Shown here one piece after another: positions 53,701 to 64,000 of a DNA stretch of 64,000 nt; within the stretch, counting starts at the first letter, position 1, and each line of letters begins with the position of its first letter. The position numbers and the translations under genes were made by a program. This DNA comes from Lepus europaeus (lineage: Eukaryota > Chordata > Mammalia > Lagomorpha > Leporidae). Under the pieces are notes generated by a model. It made no database searches. It saw only the letters and a program-made list of their open reading frames with translations, and had not been told where the DNA came from. The stretch lies in NCBI RefSeq assembly GCF_033115175.1, contig NC_084827.1, forward strand, positions 55,303,201-55,367,200, given 5' to 3'.

Positions 53701-54162
53701 AGCTGCTTAGGTAATACTGCCGTTGCAGTAGGCTGCTGCCTGGGCAGGAAGAAGGGTAAGAAGGGGCTGCAGAAGACTCCCTAGGGAGAAGTGAAGGGCC
53801 CTGTGTGTCCTGCCCTCTTGGCAAAGAGGCAGCAGATTCAGGTTAGGAGATGTGGCCATTTCGCTGTCTAGGGTTGTCCATGGCATTGCATTGGAGACAT
53901 TGGGAATGGTGTCACCTGTCTGTTAGGGAGAGGAATCCAGGCAAGACTCAACATGCAGCTCTCTGTTGGACCACATGGCCTGGAGCTGTCTTTGCTCCTG
54001 TTAATTGGGGAACTGCAGTTCAAAGATTATCAGTATTTGACACATTGGGATGACCTGCCTGCGCATATGCTGCAGGTTGGGCATTTAAAATTGGAAAAGC
54101 AATTTATTAGAGATGTAGAGCAGCTTGCAGAAGTACAAAAACTTACAGATTGCATGTTTTTT
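53701..54162. other. Unassigned intergenic sequence
   Basis: Nothing recognised. Confidence 0.3.
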
Positions 54163-54497
54163 TTTTTTTTTAAGTTTTATTTATTTATTTGAAAGTTAGA
54201 GTTACACAGAGAAGGAGAGGCAGAGAGGGAGGTCTTCCATCTGCTGGTTCACTCCCCAATTGGCCGCGATGGCCAGAGCTGCGCCGGTCCGAAGCCAGGA
54301 GCTTCCTCCAGGTCTTCCCACACGGGTGCAGGGCCCAAGGACTTGGGCCATCCTCCACTGCACTCCCGGGCCATAGCAGAGAACTGGCCTGGAAGAGGGG
54401 CACTGGGATAGAATCCGGCGCCCTAACCGGGAGTAGAACCCGGTGTGCCGGCACCGCAAGGCGGAGGATTAGCCCGTTAAGCCACGTTGCCGGCCTA
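54163..54497 (-). mobile_element. C-SINE, mixed type
   Basis: Inverted. The tail belongs to the AAATAAAT type (TTTATTTATTTATTTGAAAG), but the head (GCGGAGGATTAGCCCGTTAAG) belongs to the poly(A)-tailed subfamily, so it looks like an intermediate or a recombinant. Confidence 0.88.
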
Positions 54498-54526
54498 ATA
54501 CTCCATTTTTTAAAAAAGATTTTGTT

Positions 54527-54858
54527 GGCCAGCGCTGTAGCTTAATAAGCTAATCCTCTGCCTTGCAACGCCGGCACACTGGGTTCTAGTTCCGGTTGGG
54601 GCGCCGGATTCTATCCCGGTTGCCCCTCTTCCAGGCCAGCTCTCTGCTATGGCCCGGGAAGGCAGTGGAGGATGGCCCAAGTGCTTGGGCCCTGCACCCG
54701 CCTGGGAGACCAGGAGAAGCACCTGGCTCCTGGCTTCGGATCAGCGAGATGCGCCAGCAGCAGCGGCCATTGGAGGGTGAACCAACGGCAAAAAGGAAGA
54801 TCTTTCTCCCTGTCTCTCTCTTTCACTATCCACTCTGCCTGTCAAAAAAAAAAAAAAA
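54527..54858 (+). mobile_element. C-SINE, poly(A)-tailed subfamily
   Basis: Flanked by AAAAAAGATTTT (54512-54523 and 54859-54870), the tail boundary of the inverted SINE that follows. Confidence 0.9.
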
Positions 54859-54870
54859 AAAAAAGATTTT

Positions 54871-55172
54871 ATTTATTTATTTATTTGAGAGGTAGAGTTA
54901 CAGACATTGAAAGTGAGAGACAGAGAGAAAGGTCTTCCATCTGCTCGTTCACTCCCCAGATAACGACAATGGCCAGAGCTGGGCCGATCCGAAGCCAGAA
55001 GCCAGGAGCTTCTCCCAGGTCTCCTAGGTGGGTGCAGGGGTCCAAGTGCCTGGGCCATCATCCACTGCTTTCCCAGGCTATAGCAGAGAGCTGGATCAGA
55101 AGAGGAGCAGCCGGGACTGGAACCAGTGCCCAGTGCCCATATGGGATGCGGGCGCCACAGGCAGAGGTTTTA
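54871..55172 (-). mobile_element. C-SINE, head truncated
   Basis: Inverted. Contains a small tandem duplication (GTGCCCA twice at 55126-55139) and loses the outermost head after GCGCCACAGGCAGAGG. Confidence 0.88.
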
Positions 55173-55331
55173 ACTTCAGCTCTGCCTCCCCCTCCCCATT
55201 TCTTTTTAATGGCTGAATAATGGCACTGTGATGTGGACTCTGTAAGAGATAATTAGGTCTTGGGGGCTCTGTCCTAGAGAATGAGGTAACGCTATTGTCC
55301 TGGGAGTGGGTTTCTGAAGAAGGTGGAGTTT

Positions 55332-55614
55332 TGCCCTCCTCCTCTCACCTCCTCTCCCTCTCCCCAGTCTCCTCTCCTCCTGTTGCTCTCCCTCACTTCT
55401 CATTCCCTCTCCCTCTCACCCCCTTCTCTCCCTCTCTCTTCCTCTCTCAGTCCCCTTCGCCCCTCCTCCTCTCTCTTCCCCCTCTGCCTCTTTCCTCCTC
55501 TCCCTCTCCCTTCCTCTTCTCCCTTTCTCCTCTCCTTCTCCCTTTCTCCTCTCTTCCTCTCCTCCTCTCCCCCTCTCCCTTTCTCCTCCTCTCCCTCCCA
55601 CCCCCTACTCCCCA
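55332..55614. repeat. Long polypyrimidine tract
   Basis: About 280 bp that is almost all C and T on the plus strand, with few purines, in loose CTCCTCTCCC units. Such tracts can form triplex or hinged DNA. It is not part of a SINE. Confidence 0.92.
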
Positions 55615-55699
55615 AGAGAGGATGCCGGTCTTTAGGTTTCAGAATACTCAGCCTTCAGGGCTGTGAGGACTCACCCTCTGCTCCTTAAAGGGGACCAGT

Positions 55700-56180
55700 G
55701 TCCTGTGTCGTCTCCGCGGCCCTCAGCAAACCATGGAGCGCTGTTGGCTGGAACATTTCGGCCCCTCCCCATTGACCGGCTAACCTAAGCCCCGGGCCCT
55801 GGCGTCCATACAGCAGCCGCTGTCAGTGTGGCCCGCTCGCTCTGTTCCTCCTGCGGCAAGCCTGGGCCTAAGTCCGTGCTGAAGGCCCTCCGAGGACGAG
55901 CCCATGCGTTTCCTAGCTGTCTTGGTGACCCCGGAGGGCTGGCGCCCTGCATGCCTGGAGCTGGGCGGCTCAGGTCCCTGAGATGGGGCCGCACCGGGCC
56001 CCAAGGCCAGGGCAGTCCCTGTGCCAGACTGGGCGGCCACCCCTCCCTACACGGCCTCAGGGAGGCCCCTCCAGCGCCCGCATGTACCTGCACGGTGGGG
56101 CCCGCGTGACCAGCTCCGGACACCATGCTCCTGCTCCTCACCCCGCTGCGGTCAGCCAGTGTGGCCTCCACATCAGTACC
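55700..56180. other. GC-rich islet
   Basis: GC-rich, with about two dozen CpGs by hand count between 55.78 and 56.15 kb. Overlapping open frames of 93 and 128 codons on opposite strands resemble no family I know. Possibly a small CpG island or a GC-rich retrocopy. Confidence 0.35.
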
Positions 56181-56493
56181 CAGTACATCTTTAGTCTCAA
56201 GTTCCTACACACACATGAGAATTAAGAAACACCAGTATCAGACTGACCTGAAACCTGATCGTGTTCCTGGTTCAGGATACTTGTAGTAAGTTTATAAATC
56301 CACACTAACACAAAATTGAATCATGGTTGTATCATATATATATAAACTTTTCACAGCAGAATAAAAATTAACATTAAAATTTTGCTAACTTGAAGCCTTA
56401 TTAATGTATTTTATCTAATTCAGATTTTAAAATGCTGGGTTAGCTCAATGAACGGCAAGTATCTTCATGTAGGATTTTTTTTTTTAAAGTTTG

Positions 56494-57086
56494 TCCAATG
56501 GAAAGCCAAGACTCTGTGGCAAAAAATATCCTACACGAAGGATCTCTATGAGTGAGACCCCAGTGGAAAGAAGGGGCCATCAAAGAAGGATGTCCTTTTC
56601 TCTGAAGGGAGGAGAGAACTTCCACTTTACTTATGGCCGTGTCCAAATACTGATGGAGTCTATGGTTACAAAAGGCTTGGCAGCTCATGGCAAGAGCCTC
56701 GGGTGATCACTGACATCATAAATAAGAGTGTCAATTGTTAACAACAGGAGTCACTGTGCACTTGCTCCCCATGTAGGACCTCTGTCCTTAATGAGTTGTA
56801 CAATGAGAATTAACTGCAAAACTTCTCAAACTGTACTTTATATGTTGTGTGTGTGTGTGTGCAAACTGTTGAAATCTGTACATAGCATAGAGTTAGTTCT
56901 CTGTATGTAAAGTTAAACTAAAAATTAACCATAATGAAGAGTGGGATAGGAGAGGGAGTAGGAGGTGTGCTGGGAGTAGGGTTGGGAGGGAGGGTATGGA
57001 GGAAAGAACCACTGTATTCCTGAAGTTGTACCTATGAAAAATGTATTCATTAAATAAAAGCTTAAAAAAATTAAGACTAAAAAAAT
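56494..57086 (+). mobile_element. L1 insertion consisting of 3' UTR only
   Basis: Ends with the rabbit-L1-like purine-rich stretch (56938-57006), then CTGTATTCCTGAAGTTGTAC, ATTCATTAAATAAAAGC and an A-rich tail. Flanked by AAAGTTTG (56486-56493 and 57087-57094). No ORF2 is present. Confidence 0.82.
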
Positions 57087-57162
57087 AAAGTTTGCCTAGC
57101 ATTTCAAATCATTACTGAATTAGTGTAACTTTTAAATTGCCAAAGGATGCTATACATGCAAA

Positions 57163-57276
57163 GGGACTTCAAAAGCTCATTGAAAAATTGAATTAAAAGT
57201 TTGTTTTCATGCAAAAAAATTTAAATCTATGCAATTTTTATAATGTGCATTTTACATGAACTTTTTCAAGACCTCT
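57163..57276. mobile_element. Palindromic DNA-transposon-like element, second copy
   Basis: GGGACTTCAAAAGCTCATTG at left against CATGAACTTTTTCAAGACCTC at right in inverted orientation, AT-rich core; same design as 32181-32295. Confidence 0.6.
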
Positions 57277-58578
57277 TATATTGCACTTTTCTACTTTCAT
57301 GACAAGATACCAAAACTATTGAATAAAATACATGCTTAAATCAATAGGTATTTGATTAACTTCCCTGAAGTTGTAAATATCATTACCAAAATCTTCCAGA
57401 ATTTTGTAGAATTTGTTTCCTTAAGTACAGTTTGAAAGTTTAACTTCTGAAGGGAAAAAAAAATCCTCACATATTGACATTTTATGTTCTTTTTTGGCCC
57501 ATCAATGAACAAAGATAATTTTAAACACTCATGTTTTATGTTTCCTAGATTTAAAAATTTTCTGTTATCTAAATTAAGAAGCATTATGCTAAACAACAGT
57601 TGTTAGCTTTCAAATGTCTGTATCTGTATGTCCTCTTAGAATTATTTCAAGTATTATAACCAGGAGATTTTCAATACTCATGTACTAGAATCACCATAGT
57701 TAAGGAAAAGCTTATTTTGTGAAAATAAGATCACTTCCCATATGCTTGACCAAAATAAGCTATTCATTTTCATTTGTGTTCCAGTGAAGACGTTGCTGAA
57801 ATCTGCTCGTGGTTTATTTCCAAGTGGCCCACGATGGAATTCCTCGGAATGCTTTAAGATTGGCTGTAGATGGAGTTCTGACTTCCATTGGGACCTTGCT
57901 CTCCTCTACTGTTTGGAGCTGGTTTTGGTTTCAGCATCTTACTAGCAATCATCACCAACTCTTTCCTGTCATCAGAACTTGTCCACTGTTCATATTTTAA
58001 AATAACCTGATAAATTCCAAAATCTTTTCCATATCCACAGGAAGTTTAGCACACCCATCTGGCATCTTTATGCTGTACGACACAGGCCACGTGGAGGCCA
58101 GGTGAAGCTATTGGGAAAGGAGGATCCAGTGGACAGAGCCCAGTTCTGTAGGCGTCATTCCCTATCCTCCAAGCACCGGAAAGCCATATGTCTTCTTGGC
58201 CCTTGTCCTGCACATACTGGAGCAAAAGTCTACGAGGATGATACTCTGTCAAGGAACAATCCATTAATTCTAGAAGACAGAATTCACATCCTAATGTATT
58301 ATTCATCTTGTAAGGAAATTTCTTTGGAAAGGCACATGAAAATCTAGTTTGTAAGAGAGAAGTAGCAGCAGAAATCTATCTTGTGTCTGAGACTACTCCA
58401 AATTCCTCTACTTTGGATGCCAAAAACACATGCGTAGGAGCCCTTAGTACAGGATCTGTACTTTTCAGAGACTATCTGGAATAAAACCTCTTGAAACAGC
58501 CCATACCAGTGGGAATAACTTGTCTTAATTTAAGATGTTCACCTAATGCTTGGATAACATTTGTAAAAAATGCTTGTA
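57277..58578. other. Unexplained stretch, possibly a worn retrocopy
   Basis: AT-rich to 57.7 kb, then about 800 bp of more even composition. The minus strand has an 86-codon frame (58306-58046) followed in another frame by KYEQWTSSDDRKEL. Two consecutive protein-like segments in different frames suggest a decayed coding copy, but I do not recognise it. Confidence 0.3.
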
Positions 58579-58893
58579 GGGCCAGCACTGTGGCATAGTA
58601 GGTAAAGCCACGGCCTGTAACACTGGCATACCATATGGGTGCTAGTTTGTGTCACAGCTGCTCCACTTCTGATCCAGCTCCCTGCTAATGGCCTGTTAAA
58701 AGCAGTGGAAGACGGACTGAGTGCTTGGACCCCTGCCACCCCTGTGGGAGACCCAGATGGAGCTCCAGGCTCCTGGCTTCAGCCTGGCCCAGCCCTGCAG
58801 TTGCGGCCATCTGGGGATTAAACCAGCAGATGGAAGATCCCTCTCTCTCTTTGACTTTCAAATAAACAAATAAATCTTAAAAAAAAAAAAATT
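58579..58893 (+). mobile_element. C-SINE
   Basis: GGGCCAGCACTGTGGCATAG to CAAATAAACAAATAAATC and poly(A). Confidence 0.92.
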
Positions 58894-59522
58894 GTACTTT
58901 CCAATACGCTTCTGAGAGAAACTGTAAGTCCTTTTGGCACTCCTTCAGCAGCTCTTGTTTATCCAAAATCCATTGCAAATGGCAGTGGAGCTCTGCCAAA
59001 GGTTCCCTGCCGTGGAGCACAGCTTGCCCTGATGAAAAAGCAGCAGCTGGCAGAGCCCTCATGGAGCGACAGAGATCCAACCCCGACGGTAACTGTGCTC
59101 CTCGATCAGATCAGCTCGGCTCCCAAGAAGAGAATGTATTAAGGGAGATGTCAAACTCCAGGACAGTTGGCTTTTACCACAAACACTTCCATACCCAGCA
59201 CTAGATTTTCCAATAGAAATTTTTATGCTATTTGCCTTATCTATTACCTATCTACCTACCTAGTTGATACACTTAAAAAAAAAAAAACCTTATCTACTCT
59301 AAGGCAAGATATCTCTGATCTGTAAATGCACACACGCACACACATGCACACACACACACCTACAATCAAATCTGCCTATTTACCCACATAAATAGTTGAC
59401 CCTCCTTATTTGAAGTTTATGTATTTGAATTTGCCCACTTGCTAACATTTATTTGTACCCCCCCCCCCAAATTAATCCTTGTGCTTTTGTGTTATTCCTG
59501 AATGCGCTTAGAGTGGTGGAAT
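58894..59522. other. Unassigned intergenic sequence
   Basis: Contains a short (CA)n patch (59331-59359) and a run of 11 C (59458-59468); nothing else recognised. Confidence 0.35.
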
Positions 59523-59532
59523 CTTCAATTCT

Positions 59533-59871
59533 TTTTTTTTTTTATAGATTTATTTATTTATTTGAAAGAGTTACACAGAGAGAGAAGGAGAGGCAGAAAG
59601 AGAGAGAGAGAGAGATCTTTCATCTGCTGTCTCTGAATGGCCACATGAACTGGAGCTGGGCCAGGCTGAAGCCAGCAGCCAGGAAAGAACTCCATCTGGG
59701 TCTCTCACATGGGTGCAGGTGCCCAAGCAATTGGGCCATCTTTTGCTGCTTTCCTAGGAACAATAACAGGGAGCTGGATGGAAGTGGAGCAGCTGGGACT
59801 TGAACTGGAACTCATATGGGATGCTGGCCTTGCAGGGAACTGCTTGACCCGTTGCCCCACAACGCTGGCCC
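59533..59871 (-). mobile_element. C-SINE
   Basis: Inverted, flanked by CTTCAATTCT (59523-59532) and CTTGAATTCT (59872-59881). Part of the body after the GA run is deleted. Confidence 0.91.
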
Positions 59872-59881
59872 CTTGAATTCT

Positions 59882-60246
59882 ACGAGGCATGCATGCCCAG
59901 AGAAGGTGAACGAGGTGCTATTCTGCCCTCTTGTTCCAGCTCTCAGACCGTAAACAAATGCTCCTTTTGTGGTCTGTTTAGTGCCATGTTTTCCACTTTT
60001 TCCTGCTGTTTAGAATGTCCTCCCTTGTCGTGCTGCAGTGCTGTCTGCAGCTGTGGTGTACTCAAGGAGCACAGAGTGTGAGGTGAGCCTTGTCGGGCAT
60101 GGCTCAGAGTGCAGCTGCCACGGGTAAGACACCCTGGCTATACCAAAACAAACAAACAAACAAAACAAACCAGCATCCTGTTCTCAAGGGTGAGAAGTTG
60201 AGACGTTGTTAAAATAATTCTCATCTTTGAAACCTCCCCACAGGAT
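59882..60246. other. Unassigned intergenic sequence
   Basis: Nothing recognised except (CAAA)n near 60144-60168. Confidence 0.35.
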
Positions 60247-60253
60247 TCGGTTG

Positions 60254-60315
60254 TTTTTTTTTTTTTAAAGATTTATTTATTTGAAAGTCAGAGTTACACA
60301 GAGAAGGAGGGGGGG

Positions 60316-60352
<37 letters not shown>

Positions 60353-60605
60353 TTCCGATGGCTCACTCCATCAATTGGCCACAACAGCCGGAGCTGTGCC
60401 AATCCAAATCTAGGAGCCAGGAGCTTTTTCCAGGTCTCCCATCTGGGTGCAGGGGGCCCAAGGACTCGGCCATCTCCTACTGCTTTCCCAGGCTGTAGCA
60501 GAGAGCTGGATCAGAAGTGGAGCAGCTGGGACTTGAACCAGTGCCCATATGGGATGCTGGCACTGCAGGTGGTGGCTTTACCTGCTGCGCCACAGCGCTG
60601 GCCCC
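60254..60605 (-). mobile_element. C-SINE
   Basis: Inverted full-length copy, flanked by TCGGTTG (60247-60253 and 60606-60612); purine run with nine G (60309-60317). Confidence 0.92.
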
Positions 60606-60667
60606 TCGGTTGCTTCTTTACAACGCACTATTCTTTGTCCAAGTCAGTGTACAAGTTCCTGACTCTT

Positions 60668-60994
60668 TTTTTTTTAAGATTTTATTTATTTATTTGAGAG
60701 GCAGAGTTACAGAGAGAGTATGAGACAGAGAGAGGTCTTCTATCTGCTGATTCATACCCCAAATGGCTGCAACGGCTGGAGCTGGGCTGATCCAAAGCCA
60801 GGAGCCAGGAGCTTCTTTCAGGTATCCCACACAGCTGCAGGGGCCCAAGCACTTGAGCTGTCTTCTACTGCTTTCCCAGATCATCAGCAGAGAGCTGGAT
60901 TGGAAGAGGAGCAGTCATGACACAAACTGGCGCCCACGTGGGATGCTGGTGCCACCAGTGGAAACTTAGCTTACTATGCCATAGTGTGGGCCCC
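60668..60994 (-). mobile_element. C-SINE with perfect 14 bp duplication
   Basis: Inverted, flanked by AGTTCCTGACTCTT (60654-60667 and 60995-61008). Confidence 0.95.
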
Positions 60995-61008
60995 AGTTCC
61001 TGACTCTT

Positions 61009-62899
61009 AACTGCTTCTTTAATTTAGGGCTTCTGTGTTTTCTGCAAAACTTGAGTGCAATAAACTTGTAGGCTTTTCTTTCTCCTGCAAATCCATCTTA
61101 GGTCAACTTAATTCTTGAACTCAACCAGGACTCTTAAGAGGATGGAATTCTGCCGCCCCTAGAGGTCGTGGTTTGCAGAAACAACTCTCTGGCCCACGTG
61201 TACTTAGGCCCTGGGCAATCTGGCCCCCAAACCTGAAGATTTCTCTTCTCTGTTTTCCTACCACCTGGCTGTCTTGGTTTTAGTAGGAACTGGCAGAACA
61301 GGTGCTGTTGGGGTGAGGAGGGTCCTTGTACCTGCCAGGGCCAGGTTGCCTGGCTGGTGTCTTCTTCCAGCCCCACCTCTGTCTGGAGAGAGCCAGCCTC
61401 TGCTGGACAGGCAGTACCTACAATTCTTTTACCATCTCTGAAGTCAGCAGTGATTCCTCCGCCCCTTTCCAGACCCCTAGCCGCAGAAGCTCTCTTTGTG
61501 TAGGTGGTCTTTGCTTACCTGTGTAGGAGAGGGACGCTTAGGACAGAAAGAAGGCTGGGTGGACAGCTGGAGTGTGAACAACGATGCCACTCAGTGAGGT
61601 CGCAGGTGACCCATTCTCCCTTCCATTTGTCTGCGCTCGCCAGTTTTTCTCTAATGAGCCTTTGTTGCCTCTATAATTGGAAACAAGGAAGGTCAGGGAT
61701 CAGGGAGGTTCATTAGCCTGAAGTGGCACTTGCTGGATCTTCACAGGCGGGGACAAGGGTTGTTCCCACAGTGCTGGGAAGGGGCACACCTCCCGACCCC
61801 CGTCGTGCTCTCGCTCGCTCGCTCTCCTGACACACTTCGCAAGAGAATTGCAGCAGCGGGCACTGTTGCACTGATGCCGGGACCATTTGTAAACTTGTGC
61901 TTCTTGCTTTCTTGACAAAGGCGACTATATATGTGGCAGGTGCTGTGGCCCGGCCTGGCTATGTCATGTGCAGGGTCCTATGCAAAATGAAAGGGTGAGA
62001 CCCTGCCTCCCCACCCCCGGTTCATAAACAACTAAATCAGTGAAGACCGTGGCAGTGAACACAAAGCAGGTACGGACATCTTAAGTTCCAGGCCCTGTGC
62101 CACTGCCCAGGTCACCTCCTGTGAAGCCGGCTCTGCCTGTGGATGCTTCCCCCAAGCCCCGTAAGCTATATCCAGGGACAGAGTACACAGGGAAGCTTAG
62201 TGGGTAGGCCCAGGAGGAGTGGAGCCGTGGAATCACAGGAGTTCTCCCCTTGCCTCCAAGTCCCTGTGGCTAGTCTGGAATCCCTCATGGGTCCTGTCCT
62301 AGACATGGAGTTAGGAGACTCAGGTTCCATTTTCTATCTGCTCTCCTTTGGCTCTGAGTTGCCTTATTTCTACACTGAGGGGGATGGATCGAGTCTCTGC
62401 CAGCTGCAGGACAGCTCCGGGATTGGGACTTTCCGGGCCTGGGTTGCCCATGTGACAGCAGCTGTTTCTGTGCTCTGTGAAGTCCTGAGCAGCCCCATTG
62501 AGGAGAGGTCAGGGCTGTTACCCAGACACACCATGCTGGTCTTTGGATGGTGATGGTGGACCCCACACCCAGCAAGAGGGACAGCATCGGTGTCCTGGAC
62601 CCTGCTGTGAAAGCTGCCTTTGACTAGCGAGGAAAGCAAAACTTGCAACTCTCCCTCACGTCCACGGAGTATGTGAAGTGTGTGCAGACCGCGCGGTGAC
62701 TGTGAGGCCATGGGGCAGAGTGGGAAGCTGCCCCATGGGGGCAGGCTGGGGGTCACGGGGATAAATACCTGGTGTGGAAGGGCGTTTCTGTATGGCAGCG
62801 TCGGCAGGGGGTTTCTGCAGGTTTCTGGCTGGTATCAGTGTGGACCCTGATGCCAAAGGAAGAAGATGTGGAACCAGAACAGAACAGGGAGGGAGGGGG
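61009..62899. other. Unassigned intergenic sequence, SINE-free
   Basis: Nearly 1.9 kb without a C-SINE. A 136-codon plus-strand frame (62143-62553) and antisense frames overlap it; none shows splice sites, domains or a known match. Confidence 0.35.
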
Positions 62900-63232
62900 C
62901 ACCGTGGAGCTGTGGCATGGTGGTTTAAGCCACAGCCTGTGATGTCAGCATCCCGTTTGAGCCTTAGTCGAGTCCCGGCTGCTCCACTTCCAATCCAGCT
63001 CCCTGCTAATACACCTGGGAAGGCAGAGGCAAGTGGCACAAGTGCTTGGGTCCCTGCACCCATGTGGGAGACCTGGATGGAGTTCTAGGCTCCTGGCTTC
63101 AGCCTGACCCAGCCCCAGCTGTTGCAGCCATTTGGGGAGTGAACCAGCAGGTGGAAGATCTCTGTCTCTCTGTTTCTCCCTCTCTCTCTCTCTGTAACTT
63201 TGCTTTTCAAATCAATAAATATTTACATTGAA
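62900..63232 (+). mobile_element. C-SINE
   Basis: GGAGCTGTGGCATGGTGGTT to CTTTTCAAATCAATAAATA. Confidence 0.9.
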
Positions 63233-63930
63233 AAAGAACAGAGTGGGACAGCCAGTTTAGGGTCTTTACTGGCCCTTAGGTAGAAGGATGGAAAATGAGC
63301 ATCAAGGTCCTGCTGTGCGTTCAGATTGTGCACGCTTCCCACAGTTCCCATTTCACAGCGTGCAGTTGTTCAGAACTCACTCCCTCACCCTCTTAGTGGA
63401 ATACTGCGCTAATGAGCTCTGCCGGGGATTGTTCTGGAGAAGTTTCCAGAGCAGCTGGGTGGCGGCCGGGGTCATGGGTGTGAGACGCGTTGAGTGTGCA
63501 AATCAAGTTTATGAAGTGCTTTGCTGACGTTTTATGTGGAGCTAAAGTTAAAGGAAGAAACATCTCAAGCTGTGGCACAGAGGAGCAGGAGGCTGGCGAT
63601 TTACATGAGGAAATGGGAATTTTTGGGGAGGCTTTGGTTGGCAATGTGATTACATTTAGTACTTAGAATTTTGGATAGAAGAACACAGGTTTATAATACC
63701 TTTAAAATTTCCCTCTTTTGCAAGGTAAGATTTTGCACACTTGGGCCAGGACAGGGGTGCTTTTGAAGGGAGGACTTTGTTTGAGGTCCTGGTGGCTTAG
63801 ATTCCCCCAGCCATTTCCCATAATTGGGATCTCTTTTCCTCAGGTCTAATGCAATTTTCTTTTTTTTTTTGCATGTCAACGTCATGTTTTCCCACACAAA
63901 TTCTGAGAAGGGGGTCTTCATACTTGAATT
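63233..63930. other. Unassigned intergenic sequence
   Basis: Nothing recognised. Confidence 0.35.
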
Positions 63931-64000
63931 TTTTAAAAAAGGACTTATTTATCAATCTATTTGAAATGGAGAGAGAGATCTTCCATCCACTGGTTTACTC
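63931..64000 (-). mobile_element. C-SINE, cut by the window edge
   Basis: Inverted tail, short GA run and the start of the body (CTTCCATCCACTGGTTTACTC). Confidence 0.88.

Noticed and set aside
54672-55220. A 182-codon open frame on the plus strand
   Set aside because: It lies across two C-SINEs (one plus, one minus) and translates their repeat sequence plus poly(A) lysines.
62143-62553. A 136-codon plus-strand open frame in a SINE-free stretch
   Set aside because: No similarity, no start context or splice signals, and an equally long antisense frame covers it.

Overview
This is mammalian nuclear DNA, almost certainly from a lagomorph and most likely rabbit (Oryctolagus). The evidence is dozens of copies of the lagomorph tRNA-derived C-SINE on both strands, rabbit-type L1 3' ends with a purine-rich 3' UTR, and two multi-exon genes whose order and divergent orientation match my recollection of human 2q14.3 (NIFK then TSN). 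All exon calls were made by hand from splice sites and remembered human protein sequences; nothing was aligned by machine.

Layout. 1-16 kb is intergenic: about 30 C-SINEs, many nested or tail to tail, around one CpG-rich islet at 2.4-3.0 kb that carries NRF1- and ETS-like motifs. 16.1-27.2 kb holds NIFK on the minus strand (seven coding exons, predicted 305 aa, a nucleolar RRM protein that binds Ki-67). Its intron 2 contains an antisense L1 ORF2 fragment. Its CpG-island promoter is split by a C-SINE. 27.3-41 kb separates the two divergent genes. It holds C-SINEs, a minus-strand RPS18 processed-pseudogene fragment at 29.1 kb, a short palindromic DNA-transposon-like element at 32.2 kb, an unexplained 2 kb stretch at 33.6-35.6 kb, and two L1 3' ends in tandem at 37.9-40.8 kb that are themselves interrupted by three SINEs. 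41.1-51.8 kb holds TSN on the plus strand (six coding exons, 228 aa translin) with a CpG-island promoter and a long 3' UTR with several poly(A) signals. Its first intron appears to use a GC donor. 52-64 kb is intergenic: C-SINEs, an old L1 fragment, a 280 bp polypyrimidine tract, a GC-rich islet, an L1 insertion made only of 3' UTR, a second palindromic element, and several stretches with no recognisable content.

The genes. NIFK acts in pre-rRNA processing and at the mitotic chromosome periphery with Ki-67. Translin forms nucleic-acid-binding octamers and, with TRAX, the C3PO RNase that cleaves passenger strands and tRNA leaders. They are neighbours with separate promoters about 14 kb apart, and I see no sequence evidence for shared control.

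I found no CRISPR array, no operon-like cluster, no non-repeat RNA gene and no convincing novel coding system. The most useful leads are the GC-AG intron in TSN, the lysine-rich expansion in NIFK exon 6, the CpG islet at 2.4-3.0 kb, and two stretches that I cannot explain (33.6-35.6 kb and 57.7-58.5 kb). SINE boundaries without quoted target-site duplications are accurate to roughly 5-20 bases.
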